Positions 27,842 to 36,735 of a DNA stretch of 64,000 nucleotides are shown here, one piece after another. Each line of letters opens with the position of its first letter. Position 1 is the first letter of the stretch. The stretch comes from Pseudacidovorax sp. RU35E (GTDB lineage Bacteria > Pseudomonadota > Gammaproteobacteria > Burkholderiales > Burkholderiaceae_C). The stretch covers positions 186,001-250,000 of the forward strand of contig NZ_FTMY01000007.1 of the NCBI RefSeq assembly GCF_900156165.1, written 5' to 3'. The position numbers and the translations under genes are program-made. Below the pieces are notes generated by a model. It ran no database searches and had not been told where the DNA came from. It saw nothing but the letters and a program-made list of their open reading frames with translations.

Positions 27842-28132
27842 ATGACACGTTCCGATCTGGTCGAAGAACTCGCAGCCCGCTTTGCGCAGCTGACGCACCG
27901 CGACGCCGAGCAGGCGGTCAAGACGATTCTTGACGCCATGAGCGACGCGCTGGTGCGGGGGCATCGCATCGAGATCCGCGGCTTTGGCAGCTTTTCGGTG
28001 AGCCGGCGCCCGCCGCGCCTGGGGCGTAATCCGCGTTCCGGGGAAAGCGTGCAGATTCCTGAGAAGCGCGTACCGCACTTCAAGCCGGGCAAGGCCTTGC
28101 GCGAAGCCGTGGACCGTTCGAGCGAGCCATGA
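27842..28132 (+). CDS. ihfB: Integration host factor subunit beta
   Basis: Nucleoid protein that bends DNA sharply as a heterodimer with IhfA, assisting transcription, recombination and replication. The 96 residues include the HU/IHF features: an N-terminal helix [42 protein letters not shown] with the DNA-intercalating NP (Asn-Pro) pair, and [14 protein letters not shown]. The start at 27842 is chosen over an in-frame GTG three codons earlier. It follows rpsA as in other proteobacteria. Confidence 0.95.
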   Translation: MTRSDLVEELAARFAQLTHRDAEQAVKTILDAMSDALVRGHRIEIRGFGSFSVSRRPPRLGRNPRSGESVQIPEKRVPHFKPGKALREAVDRSSEP

Positions 28133-28300
28133 GCCAGACCCGTCCATCCGCCCTTCCTTCGGGGCCGGTGGACCGGGGTCTCCTACTTAGAATCGTCCCG
28201 CCATCCGGATCTGCATGACGAGACACCCCCTTCACGCGCCCCGCTTCCTGTCGCCGCTGCCTCCTCCAAGGATTGCAGCCTGCACTGGAGTGGCCTAGCG

Positions 28301-28618
28301 ATGAAATACCTCCTGTGGCTGCTCAAGGCAGCCATTTTTTTTACCCTTTTCGCCTTCGCGCTGAACAACCAGCACGAGACCACGGTGCACTTCTTCTTCG
28401 GCACCTCCTGGCGCGGTCCGCTGGTGCTGGTGGTGCTCGCGGCCTTCGCGGCGGGCCTGGTGGTCGGTGCGCTCGGCATGCTGCCCGGCTGGTGGCGCCA
28501 CCGTTCGGCTGCCGCGGCGCTGCGCCAGCCGGCGACGCCTCCGGAGGGCGCGGCCGAAGCGCCGCTGGCCGATGCACCGATGGCGGAACCTTCCCACGCG
28601 CGACGACATGGACTTTGA
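28301..28618 (+). CDS. lapA: LapA-domain inner-membrane protein (DUF1049)
   Basis: Small inner-membrane protein of 105 residues with two membrane helices (about 5-22 and 39-62) and the LapA signature ALNNQHETTVHFFFG between them. A Pro/Ala-rich cytoplasmic tail follows. In E. coli LapA works with LapB in controlling lipopolysaccharide synthesis. The gene overlaps lapB by 11 bp. TAGAAT at 28188-28193 is a candidate -10 box, but no good -35 was found. Confidence 0.88.
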   Translation: MKYLLWLLKAAIFFTLFAFALNNQHETTVHFFFGTSWRGPLVLVVLAAFAAGLVVGALGMLPGWWRHRSAAAALRQPATPPEGAAEAPLADAPMAEPSHARRHGL

Positions 28619-29762
28619 CCTGAGTTGGCTGCTGCTGGGCCTCCCGCTGGCCTTCGTGCTGGGCTGGCTGGCCTCGCGCCTGGACCTGCGCCAACTGCGC
28701 TTCGAGAACAGACAGGCGCCCAAGGCCTACTTTCGCGGCCTGAACTTCCTGCTCAACGAGCAGCAGGACCAGGCGATCGACGCCTTCATCGAGGCCGTCC
28801 AGAACGACCCGGACACGCAGGAACTGCACTTCGCCCTGGGCAACCTGTTCCGCCGCCGGGGCGAGTACCAGCGCGCGGTGCGCGTGCACGAGCACCTGCT
28901 CTCGCGCGCCGACCTCAACCGGGCCGACCGCGACCGCGCCCAGCATGCGCTGGCGCAGGACTTCCTGAGCGCCGGCCTGCTCGACCGGGCCGAGACGGCG
29001 CTCCAGAAGCTGGAAGGCACCCGCTACGAGAACGAGGCGCGCCTCGCCCTGCTGGCCATCTACGAACGTTCTCGCGAGTGGGCTCAGGCCGAGGCCGTGG
29101 CGACCAAGCTCGATGCCTCCGATCAGGCCAGTTATGCCGCCCGCCGTGCCCATCACCTGTGCGAACAGGCCGCGGAGCAGGGCGCCCGTGGCGACGCGGA
29201 TGGGGCGCTGCGTCTGCTGCAGCAGGCCGCGCAACTTGCGCCCGACGCGCCTCGCCCCGCCATCGACACCGCAGCCCTGCAGTTGCGCCAGGGTCAGGCG
29301 GCGCAAGCCTGGTCCACCCTGTCCGAGCTGAGTCGCACAGCCCCCCTGGCCCTGCCCCTGTACGCAGCCGCGCTGCAGCAGGCGGCCCAGGCCGCAGGCG
29401 AGCAGACGGCCGCCGCCCGACTCCTGCGCGCGCGCTACGAGGCCGAACCTTCCATCGACGTACTCGAAGCCCTCATGGCGCTCGAATCCGCCAGCGGCGA
29501 GACGCCACGAGATCGCTATCTGGAGCACCTTTCCCGCCAGCCGGGCTCACTGATGGCGGCCTCGCGCTGGCTGGCCGGTGAGACGCTGCGCGACGACGCC
29601 CGCACCCATCCGCCCGTGCAGCGCGCGCTGGACCAGGTGGCCCGCCCGCAGATGCGCTACCGCTGCGCCGCCTGCGGCTTCGAGGCCCACCAGTACTTCT
29701 GGCACTGCCCGGGCTGCCAGGCGTGGGACAGCTATCCCCCGCGCCGGGTCGAGGAACTGTGA
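28608..29762 (+). CDS. lapB: Lipopolysaccharide assembly protein B (TPR protein)
   Basis: Membrane-anchored regulator that, in E. coli, presents LpxC to FtsH and so tunes lipopolysaccharide synthesis. The 384 residues comprise one N-terminal membrane helix (about 4-20), a TPR superhelix (about 35-330, beginning FRGLNFLLNEQQDQAIDAF) and a C-terminal rubredoxin-like metal site CAACGFEAHQYFWHCPGC with two CxxC pairs. The start at 28608 (MDFDLSWLLLGLP) is inside lapA's last codons. The length is close to the 389 aa of E. coli LapB. Confidence 0.95.
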   Translation: MDFDLSWLLLGLPLAFVLGWLASRLDLRQLRFENRQAPKAYFRGLNFLLNEQQDQAIDAFIEAVQNDPDTQELHFALGNLFRRRGEYQRAVRVHEHLLSRADLNRADRDRAQHALAQDFLSAGLLDRAETALQKLEGTRYENEARLALLAIYERSREWAQAEAVATKLDASDQASYAARRAHHLCEQAAEQGARGDADGALRLLQQAAQLAPDAPRPAIDTAALQLRQGQAAQAWSTLSELSRTAPLALPLYAAALQQAAQAAGEQTAAARLLRARYEAEPSIDVLEALMALESASGETPRDRYLEHLSRQPGSLMAASRWLAGETLRDDARTHPPVQRALDQVARPQMRYRCAACGFEAHQYFWHCPGCQAWDSYPPRRVEEL

Positions 29763-29876
29763 CGCCCTTCACGCAGGCCGCCACTGGATGCGTTGACAGG
29801 CTGTGTGCGCCTGACTTCTGATGGTTGGGCTGCGCTAAGAGCGCAGCACATTCCAATCAATCTCAGGAGGAAAGTC

Positions 29877-30185
29877 ATGATGATCAAGAAGCTCGCGGCC
29901 GCGCTGGTGCTGGGCCTTTCGGCGCTCGGAGCCTTCGCTGCCGTCGACGTCAACAAGGGCAGCGCCGCAGAACTCGACGCCCTGCCGGGTGTCGGCCCGG
30001 CCATGTCACAGCGCATCATCGATGCCCGCAAGCAAGGCGAGTTCAAGGACTGGCCCGACCTCATGGCGCGGGTGAAGGGAATCAAGAGCAAGTCCGCGGC
30101 GAAGCTGTCCGCTGCCGGCATGACGGTGGGCGGCAAGCCCTTCGACGGTGCCGGTGCCCCCGCCAAGGACGCCAAGAAGAAGTAA
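29877..30185 (+). CDS. ComEA-like secreted helix-hairpin-helix protein
   Basis: The 102-residue protein has a Sec signal peptide (cut near ALGAFAA) and one ComEA-type double helix-hairpin-helix DNA-binding domain: VNKGSAAELDALPGVGPAMSQ followed by RIIDARKQGEF and VKGIKSKSAAKL. It ends in a basic tail (AKDAKKK). Proteins of this type bind incoming DNA in the periplasm during natural transformation. AGGAGG at 29865-29870 is a perfect ribosome site; ATG 29877 and 29880 are both usable. No other competence gene is near. Confidence 0.88.
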   Translation: MMIKKLAAALVLGLSALGAFAAVDVNKGSAAELDALPGVGPAMSQRIIDARKQGEFKDWPDLMARVKGIKSKSAAKLSAAGMTVGGKPFDGAGAPAKDAKKK

Positions 30186-30204
30186 CGCTTCTATCGCCAG
30201 CACG

Positions 30205-30224
30205 GGCCGCCTTCGGGCGGCCTT
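30205..30224 (+). terminator. Terminator after the ComEA-like gene
   Basis: Perfect 7-bp stem GGCCGCC/GGCGGCC with TTCG tetraloop, then TTGTCGTT. The T tract is weak. Confidence 0.6.
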
Positions 30225-30237
30225 GTCGTTCTGGCAC

Positions 30238-30263
30238 GCGCAAGCGCGCAACGCCGCTTGCGC
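30238..30263. other. Inverted repeat in the comEA-mrp gap
   Basis: GCGCAAGCG pairs perfectly with CGCTTGCGC around an 8-base loop. No T run follows. It may be part of a second terminator or an operator-like site; nothing more can be said. Confidence 0.35.
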
Positions 30264-30390
30264 AGACGCACGATCGTGCCGCTGCGCAGGGGCGCCCCAA
30301 AAAAATGTCCTACGCCGACGCACGGCGGCATCCTCCAAAGACCGGCCGTGGTGCAGAGGTTTTTGCAATGGGAAAGCAAAGGTCGGTCGA

Positions 30391-30404
30391 TAGAATCGAT
30401 TGAG
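30391..30404 (+). promoter_or_regulatory. Candidate -10 box placing the mrpA transcript start at its ATG
   Basis: TAGAAT at 30391-30396 is followed by only eight bases before the ATG at 30405. If used, the transcript would start at or within a base or two of the start codon. No Shine-Dalgarno sequence is visible and the -35 region is poor. Confidence 0.4.
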
Positions 30405-33371
30405 ATGCCCCTGGTCGCCCTCGTCCTCCTCCCGTTCATTGCTAGTGCCCTGGCGGCCATGATGCCGTCGGGCGCTCGCAACCGAGGAGCAGCCATCGCG
30501 GGGTTCACGGCGCTGGGGTGCGCCCTCTTCGTCGCTTGGCAGTTTCCAGCCCTGGCCGCGGGCGAGGTGCTGCAGGAAGGCCAGCGCTGGATTCCCACCC
30601 TCGGTGTCGACCTGTCCTGGCGCATGGACGGCCTCGCCTGGCTGTTCTGCATGCTGGTGCTGGGCATCGGTGCGCTGGTGGTGCTCTATGGGCGCTACTA
30701 CATGTCCTCGTCGGACCCGGTGCCGCGCTTCTTTGCCTTCTTTCTCGCATTCATGGGCGCGATGGTGGGCGTCGTTCTGTCGGGCAACCTGATCCAGCTG
30801 GTGCTGTTCTGGGAGCTGACGAGTCTGTTCTCGTTCCTGCTGATCGGCTACTGGCATCACCGCCGCGATGCCCGGCGCGGCGCCCGGATGGCGCTCACCG
30901 TGACAGGCGCCGGCGGCCTCTGCCTGCTGGCTGGCGTGCTCCTGCTGGGTCGCATCGCAGGCAGCTACGAACTGGACGTTGTGCTGAATTCCGGCGACGT
31001 CGTGCGGGCCGATCCTCTGTACCCGCTGGCACTGGTGCTGCTGCTGGTCGGCGCCTTCACCAAGAGCGCGCAGTTCCCGTTCCACTTCTGGCTCCCCCGG
31101 GCCATGGCGGCGCCCACGCCGGTGTCGGCCTACCTGCACTCGGCCACCATGGTGAAGCTGGGTGTGTTCCTCATGGCGCGCCTGTGGCCGGTGCTGTCGG
31201 GCACCGACCTGTGGTTCTGGCTGGTCGGCGGCGCCGGCGCGGTGACGCTGCTCCTGGGCGGCTACGTCGCCATGTTCCAGCGCGACCTCAAGGCGCTGCT
31301 GGCCTATTCGACGATCTCGCATCTCGGACTGATCACGCTGCTGCTGGGCATGAACAGCCCGCTGGCGGCCGTGGCGGCGGTCTTCCACGTGATGAACCAC
31401 GCCACTTTCAAGGCCTCGCTGTTCATGGCCGCGGGCATCATCGACCACGAGACCGGCACGCGCGACATCAGCCGGCTGAGCGGGCTGCTCAAGTCCATGC
31501 CGATCACCGGTGCACTGGCCATCATCGCCAGCGCCTCCATGGCCGGCGTGCCGCTGCTCAACGGCTTCCTGTCGAAGGAGATGTTCTTCGCCGAGACGGT
31601 GTTCCTGGACGGCGCGCCGTGGCTGGAAGTCGCGCTGCCGGTCCTCGCCACCCTGGCGGGCGCATTCAGCGTGGCCTATTCGGCACGCTTCGTCTTCGAC
31701 GTCTTCTTCGGCCCGCGCTGCGACACCGAGGTGCCCAAGCCACCGCACGAGCCGCCGCATTGGATGAGGGTGCCGGTCGAGTTCCTGGTGCTGCTGTGCC
31801 TCGTGGTCGGCATCGTGCCCGCGTGGTCGGTGGGGGCCTTCCTGGCAACGGCCGCAGCGCCAGTGGTGGGCGGCACGCTGCCCGAGTACAGCCTTGCGGT
31901 GTGGCACGGCTTCAACCTCCCGCTGGCCATGAGCTTCGTGGCGTTGGCGGGTGGCGCGGCCATCTACCTGATGCAGCGCCACCGCCGTGCGCACGGTGGA
32001 CTGAACCGGACACCGGTCATCTGGATGTTCGATGGCCAGCGCATCTTCGAGAACCTGCTGGCGCGGCTGTCCCAGCTCGGCCGCAACGGCCGCCGCGTGC
32101 TTTCCACCAACCGCCTGCAGCCGCAGCTGCTTCTGCTGGTGATGGTGGCGGTATTGGGCGCGGGTGCCTCGCTCTGGCTGGCGCCGGCCGACACCGGCAG
32201 CCGCGAGCGACTGCCCTTCTCGCCCATGTTCCTGATGACCTGGCTCATTGGCTGCACCTGCGCGGTCGCGGCCGCCTGGCAGGCCAAGTTCCACCGGCTG
32301 GCCTCGCTGATGCTGGCCTCGGGCGCGGGGCTGGTGAGCTGCATCACCTACATCTGGTTCTCGGCGCCCGACCTGGCGCTGACGCAACTGGTGGTCGAGA
32401 CGGTGACCACGCTGCTCATCCTGCTGGGCCTGCGCTGGCTGCCGATGCGCAAGGCCGAAGTCCAGCCCACGCGCCAGCGCATGCGCCCCTGGGGCCGCCG
32501 GGGGCGCGACCTGCTGCTGGCGGCAGTGGCCGGGTGCGGCATGGCGGCGCTGGCCTGGTACATGATGACCCGGCCCTTTCCGCAGAGCATCTCACCCTTC
32601 TTCCTGGAGCGGGCCGTTCCCGAGGGCGGTGGCACCAACGTGGTCAATGTGATGCTGGTCGACTTCCGCGGCTTCGACACCTTCGGCGAGATCACGGTGC
32701 TGGGCATCGTGGCACTGACGGTCTACGCACTCCTGCGCCGCTTCCGGCCGGCCGCCGAGGCCATGGCACTGCCCCCTCAGCAGCAGGTGCAGCAGGACCA
32801 GGGCGGCACCGACCTCGTCAATCCCCGGCGCGCCACCGACACCGCCATCGGCTACCTGATGGTGCCCGCCGTGCTGGTGCGCCTGCTGCTGCCGCTGGCG
32901 GCCATGGTGTCGGTGTACTTCTTCATGCGCGGCCACAACCAGCCGGGCGGCGGCTTCGTGGCGGGACTGGTGATGTCGGCGGCGCTGATGCTGCAGTTCA
33001 TCGTCTCCGGCGCGGCCTGGACCGAGGAACATCTGCGCATCTATCCGCGGCGCTGGATCGCGCTGGGATTGCTCACCGCACTGGCCACGGGTGCCGGTGC
33101 CATGGCGATGGGCTATCCCTTCCTGACCACGCACACCGCGCACTTCACCCTGCCGGTGCTGGGTGAGCTGCATGTGCCCAGTGCCATGTTCTTCGACATC
33201 GGCGTCTTCGCGCTGGTGCTCGGCGCCACGCTGCTGATCCTCACAGCCCTGGCGCACCAGTCCATCCGCAGCCACCGCTGGGCCGAAGAACAGGAAGAAA
33301 AGGCCGCGGCCAAGGCCGCCCTCGAAGCTGCGAATGCCGAGGCCATCCGCATCACCGGCGGGGCCGTCTGA
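30405..33371 (+). CDS. mrpA: Mrp Na+/H+ antiporter, fused subunits A and B
   Basis: Main subunit of the Mrp (Mnh/Pha) cation/proton antiporter of the inner membrane, related to NuoL. The 988 residues begin MPLVALVLLPF, with about 20 membrane helices. The proton-channel motif FTKSAQFPFHFWLPRAMAAP is near residue 220 and YLHSATMVKLGVFL follows. The last roughly 200 residues (from about NVVNVMLVDFRGFDTFGEIT) match MrpB, ending in a charged Ala/Glu-rich tail. An A-B fusion defines group-2 Mrp operons. The reading frame is open back to 30258, but sequence before 30405 is not membrane-like. Confidence 0.94.
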   Translation: MPLVALVLLPFIASALAAMMPSGARNRGAAIAGFTALGCALFVAWQFPALAAGEVLQEGQRWIPTLGVDLSWRMDGLAWLFCMLVLGIGALVVLYGRYYMSSSDPVPRFFAFFLAFMGAMVGVVLSGNLIQLVLFWELTSLFSFLLIGYWHHRRDARRGARMALTVTGAGGLCLLAGVLLLGRIAGSYELDVVLNSGDVVRADPLYPLALVLLLVGAFTKSAQFPFHFWLPRAMAAPTPVSAYLHSATMVKLGVFLMARLWPVLSGTDLWFWLVGGAGAVTLLLGGYVAMFQRDLKALLAYSTISHLGLITLLLGMNSPLAAVAAVFHVMNHATFKASLFMAAGIIDHETGTRDISRLSGLLKSMPITGALAIIASASMAGVPLLNGFLSKEMFFAETVFLDGAPWLEVALPVLATLAGAFSVAYSARFVFDVFFGPRCDTEVPKPPHEPPHWMRVPVEFLVLLCLVVGIVPAWSVGAFLATAAAPVVGGTLPEYSLAVWHGFNLPLAMSFVALAGGAAIYLMQRHRRAHGGLNRTPVIWMFDGQRIFENLLARLSQLGRNGRRVLSTNRLQPQLLLLVMVAVLGAGASLWLAPADTGSRERLPFSPMFLMTWLIGCTCAVAAAWQAKFHRLASLMLASGAGLVSCITYIWFSAPDLALTQLVVETVTTLLILLGLRWLPMRKAEVQPTRQRMRPWGRRGRDLLLAAVAGCGMAALAWYMMTRPFPQSISPFFLERAVPEGGGTNVVNVMLVDFRGFDTFGEITVLGIVALTVYALLRRFRPAAEAMALPPQQQVQQDQGGTDLVNPRRATDTAIGYLMVPAVLVRLLLPLAAMVSVYFFMRGHNQPGGGFVAGLVMSAALMLQFIVSGAAWTEEHLRIYPRRWIALGLLTALATGAGAMAMGYPFLTTHTAHFTLPVLGELHVPSAMFFDIGVFALVLGATLLILTALAHQSIRSHRWAEEQEEKAAAKAALEAANAEAIRITGGAV

Positions 33372-33372
33372 C

Positions 33373-33720
33373 ATGGAAGCCGTCCTCGCCATCGCCATCG
33401 GTGTGCTCACGGGTTCGGGCGTGTACCTGCTGGTGCGTCCCCGGACCTTCCAGGTCATCATGGGCCTGACGCTGATCTCCTACGCCGTCAACCTGTTCAT
33501 CTTCAGCATGGGTCGGCTCAAGGTCGACAGCGAGCCGGTGTTGCGCAAGGGCGTGGAAGCCACGCTGCAGAACACGGCCGACCCCATGCCGCAGGCCCTG
33601 GTGCTGACCGCCATCGTGATCGGCTTCGCCATGACGGCGCTCTTCCTGGTGGTGATGCTGGCCTCGCGCGGCATCTCGGACACCGACCACGTGGACGGGC
33701 AGGAGCGGGACGAGACATGA
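33373..33720 (+). CDS. mrpC: Mrp antiporter subunit C
   Basis: NuoK-like subunit of 115 residues with three membrane helices, including TGSGVYLLVRPRTFQVIMGL and the conserved DPMPQALVLTAIVIGFAMTA. ATG at 33373 lies one base after the mrpA stop. The C-terminus is charged. Its stop overlaps the mrpD start (ATGA). Confidence 0.93.
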   Translation: MEAVLAIAIGVLTGSGVYLLVRPRTFQVIMGLTLISYAVNLFIFSMGRLKVDSEPVLRKGVEATLQNTADPMPQALVLTAIVIGFAMTALFLVVMLASRGISDTDHVDGQERDET

Positions 33721-35423
33721 ACGAGATCTTCTCGCTGCTCGACCGTCTGCTCGACTTCACCATGCCGCACCTGGTGGCGGTGCCGATCCTGCTGCCTCTG
33801 CTCACCGCGGCCCTGATGCTGTTGCTGGGCGAGCAGCGCCGCCGCGCCAAGTCGGTGCTGACGGTGATCTCGGGCCTGCTGGGCCTTCTGGCCGCGCTCG
33901 CGCTGCTGCGTTGGGTGAACACGCCGGACACCGGCGGCGGTCCGGGCTCCATCGGCGTCTACCTGCCCGGCAACTGGGCGGCGCCCTTCGGCATCGTGCT
34001 GGTGGCCGACCGTCTGTCCTCCATGATGGTGGCGCTGACGGGGGTGGTGGCCTTCGCGGCCTCGATCTACTCGACCTCGCGCTGGGACCGGGCCGGCGTG
34101 CATTTCCATCCGCTGCTGCAGCTGCAACTGATGGGCCTGAACGGCGCCTTCCTCACCGGCGACCTGTTCAACCTGTTCGTGTTCTTCGAGGTCATGCTGG
34201 CGGCCTCGTACGGGCTGCTGCTGCACGGCTCCGGGGCCCTGCGCGTGCGCGCCGGGCTGCACTACATCGCCATCAACCTGGCCGCCTCCTCGCTGTTCCT
34301 GATCGGCGCGGCGATGCTCTACGGCGTGACCGGCACACTCAACCTGGCCGACCTGAGCCAGCGCATCGCCGAGGTGGCACCGGGCAACCGCGGGCTGCTT
34401 CATGCCGGTGTCGCCATCCTCGCGGCGGCATTTTTCGCCAAGGCCGGCGCCTGGCCGCTCAATTTCTGGCTGGTGCCCGGCTACAGCGCCGCGGTCTCGC
34501 CCGTCAGTGCCGTATTCGCGCTGCTGACCAAACTGGGTGTGTATGTGGTGCTGCGCACCTGGACGCTGTTCTTCGGTCCCGATGCGGGCGCTTCGGCCCT
34601 CTATGGCCAGCCCGTGATCATCAGCCTGGGGCTGGCCACGCTGACCGTGGGTTCGCTCGGCCTGCTCGGATCGCAACGGCTGTCGCACTTGGCGAGCTTT
34701 GCCGTGGTGGTGTCGGCGGGCACGCTGCTGGCAGCGGTGGGGTTGGGCCAGGAAGGCGTCTGGGCCGGCGCGCTTTATTACCTGCTCGGCTCGACGCTGG
34801 CCGCCAGCGCGCTCTTCCTGCTGATCGACATGATCGAGCGCTGGCGCAACGCCGGCCACAGCATCGCGCCACACGAATCGGCATCGACCACGCCATTCCT
34901 CACCGAGGACCTGCAGGCCCTGGACGACGTCAATCTCGACGACGAGGCGCAGGCGCTCTACGGGCGTGCCATTCCGGCCGGCGTCGCCTTCCTGGGCCTG
35001 GCCTTCGTGTGCTGCGTGCTGCTGCTGGCCGGCCTGCCGCCGCTGCCAGGCTTCATCGGCAAGTTCGCCATGCTGTCGGGGCTGCTGGACGCACAGCAGG
35101 TGAGCCGCTGGGGCTGGGCCTTCATGGGGCTGCTGCTGGTCTCCGGCTTCCTGATGCTCGTGGCCTTCTCCCGCAGCGGCATCCGGCATTTCTGGACCCA
35201 GACCCAGGGCTCGCTGCCGGCGCTGCGTGCGCTGGAGGTGTTGCCGGTGGCCGGCCTGCTGGCCGCCTGCATCGCCCTGGCAATCGGCGCCGGTCCGGTG
35301 CTGCTGCACGCCCAGGCCACCGCCGCCAACCTGGCCGATACCCGCAACTACCGCGAGGCCGTCTTCGCGGCCACGCAGAAGCCGGGGCCGACGACTGCCA
35401 AAACGGCCGAGGTGCGCCCATGA
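33717..35423 (+). CDS. mrpD: Mrp antiporter subunit D
   Basis: NuoM/NuoN-like proton-channel subunit of 568 residues with about 14 membrane helices. The channel motif AAFFAKAGAWPLNFWLVPGYS is near residue 245, preceded by DLFNLFVFFEVMLAASYGLL, the conserved glutamate helix. A hydrophilic loop (about 390-415) and a long C-terminal tail are seen. Start and stop overlap neighbours by ATGA. Confidence 0.94.
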   Translation: MNEIFSLLDRLLDFTMPHLVAVPILLPLLTAALMLLLGEQRRRAKSVLTVISGLLGLLAALALLRWVNTPDTGGGPGSIGVYLPGNWAAPFGIVLVADRLSSMMVALTGVVAFAASIYSTSRWDRAGVHFHPLLQLQLMGLNGAFLTGDLFNLFVFFEVMLAASYGLLLHGSGALRVRAGLHYIAINLAASSLFLIGAAMLYGVTGTLNLADLSQRIAEVAPGNRGLLHAGVAILAAAFFAKAGAWPLNFWLVPGYSAAVSPVSAVFALLTKLGVYVVLRTWTLFFGPDAGASALYGQPVIISLGLATLTVGSLGLLGSQRLSHLASFAVVVSAGTLLAAVGLGQEGVWAGALYYLLGSTLAASALFLLIDMIERWRNAGHSIAPHESASTTPFLTEDLQALDDVNLDDEAQALYGRAIPAGVAFLGLAFVCCVLLLAGLPPLPGFIGKFAMLSGLLDAQQVSRWGWAFMGLLLVSGFLMLVAFSRSGIRHFWTQTQGSLPALRALEVLPVAGLLAACIALAIGAGPVLLHAQATAANLADTRNYREAVFAATQKPGPTTAKTAEVRP

Positions 35424-35914
35424 TGCGACGCCTGATCCCCTCGCCCCCCCTCAGCATTGCACTGTGGGTGGTGTGGCTGCTGCTCAATCAGTCGCTGCAT
35501 CCGGCCACCATGCTGTTGGGCGCCATGCTGGCGGTGGTCGTGCCGCTGCTGACCAAGGGTCTGCGGCCCGCCACCGTCCGCATGCGCAAACCGATGCTGG
35601 CGCTGCGCCTGCTCCAGCGCGTGGTGGTCGACCTGCTGGCGTCGGCGCTGGGTGTCGCCCGCGCCCTGCTGACCCGGCGCACGCCCGAGATCCGCTCCGC
35701 CTTCGTGCACGTGCCGCTGACGATGCGCGACCCCAACGGCCTGGCCGTGCTGGCCATGATCCTGTGCCTGACGCCCGGCACGGCCTGGGCCGAATTGGCG
35801 GTCGACCGCAGCCAGTTGCTGCTGCACGTGTTCGATGTGGATGACGAGAGCGACCTGATCGAGCGCATCAAGCTGCGTTACGAGACGGTGCTGATGGAGA
35901 TCTTCGAGTCATGA
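35420..35914 (+). CDS. mrpE: Mrp antiporter subunit E
   Basis: Subunit of 164 residues with two to three N-terminal membrane helices and a cytoplasmic C-terminal domain carrying MrpE signatures: LTMRDPNGLAVLAMILCLTPGTAW and HVFDVDDESDLIERIKLRYE. It starts MMRRLIPSPP at overlapping ATGATG; the first ATG overlaps the mrpD stop. Confidence 0.92.
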   Translation: MMRRLIPSPPLSIALWVVWLLLNQSLHPATMLLGAMLAVVVPLLTKGLRPATVRMRKPMLALRLLQRVVVDLLASALGVARALLTRRTPEIRSAFVHVPLTMRDPNGLAVLAMILCLTPGTAWAELAVDRSQLLLHVFDVDDESDLIERIKLRYETVLMEIFES

Positions 35915-36189
35915 CGCCAATGCTGTTCTGGGCGCTCAAGGGCGCATTGTTCCTGCTGGCGGTCGCGATGCTGTGCGCCCTCGCCCGCCTGATGATGGGC
36001 CCCACAGCGCAGGACCGGATCATGGCCCTGGACTGCCTCTACATCAACGGCATGCTGATGATGCTGACGCTGGGCATCGTCTACTCGAGCGCCGTCTATT
36101 TCGAGGCGGCCATGCTCATCGCGTTGTTCGGGTTCGTCGGCACCACGGCGCTGGCCAAGTTCCTGCTGCGCGGCGAGGTGATCGAATGA
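35911..36189 (+). CDS. mrpF: Mrp antiporter subunit F
   Basis: Small subunit of 92 residues with three membrane helices and the family motif RLMMGPTAQDRIMALDCLYINGM split near residues 27-50. It overlaps mrpE and mrpG by ATGA. Required for complex assembly in studied Mrp systems. Confidence 0.92.
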   Translation: MTPMLFWALKGALFLLAVAMLCALARLMMGPTAQDRIMALDCLYINGMLMMLTLGIVYSSAVYFEAAMLIALFGFVGTTALAKFLLRGEVIE

Positions 36190-36578
36190 GCGGGCCGCTG
36201 CCCTGGTGGGCCGAGGCGCTCACGGCCCTCCTGGTGGTGGTGGGCGCCGGCTTCGCGGCCATCGGCTCCTTCGGCCTGGTGCGCATGCCTACCTTCTTTC
36301 GCCGCATTCACACGCCCACGCTCGGTGCAACGGCCGGCGTGTGGTCCATTTCCCTGGCCACGGCGGTGTACTTCTCGGCGCAAGGCTCCAGCCTCTTCCT
36401 GCATGCGGCACTGATCGCGATGTTCGTGGCGCTGACGGCGCCGATCACGACGATCTTCCTGACGCGGGCCGCCCTGTTCCGCGAACGCCAGAAGGGTGGC
36501 GACGTGCCGCGGCCCGCGGCGACGCGGGGCGAGGACGACACGCGGACCGAGCTCCAGTTCGACAAGACGCCCGACTGA
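36186..36578 (+). CDS. mrpG: Mrp antiporter subunit G
   Basis: Last subunit, 130 residues, with three membrane helices and the MrpG motif GSFGLVRMPTFFRRIHTPTLG near residues 28-48, then AALIAMFVALTAPITTIFL. A hydrophilic tail of about 35 residues follows. No clear terminator follows in the next 150 bp. Confidence 0.92.
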   Translation: MSGPLPWWAEALTALLVVVGAGFAAIGSFGLVRMPTFFRRIHTPTLGATAGVWSISLATAVYFSAQGSSLFLHAALIAMFVALTAPITTIFLTRAALFRERQKGGDVPRPAATRGEDDTRTELQFDKTPD

Positions 36579-36735
36579 CGCGGTCTGCGCGGTGCCGCCG
36601 CGCCGGGGCCGGGCGCGGCGTTGCACGCACGCGTCGCTGCGTACGCCTTGCCCCTGCCACCGAGGCAACCCCGGCTTGCGCCCCGGCATCGAGTCCGTTA
36701 ACGTCTTGTAACTTTCGTCAATTCCGGACACGTTC

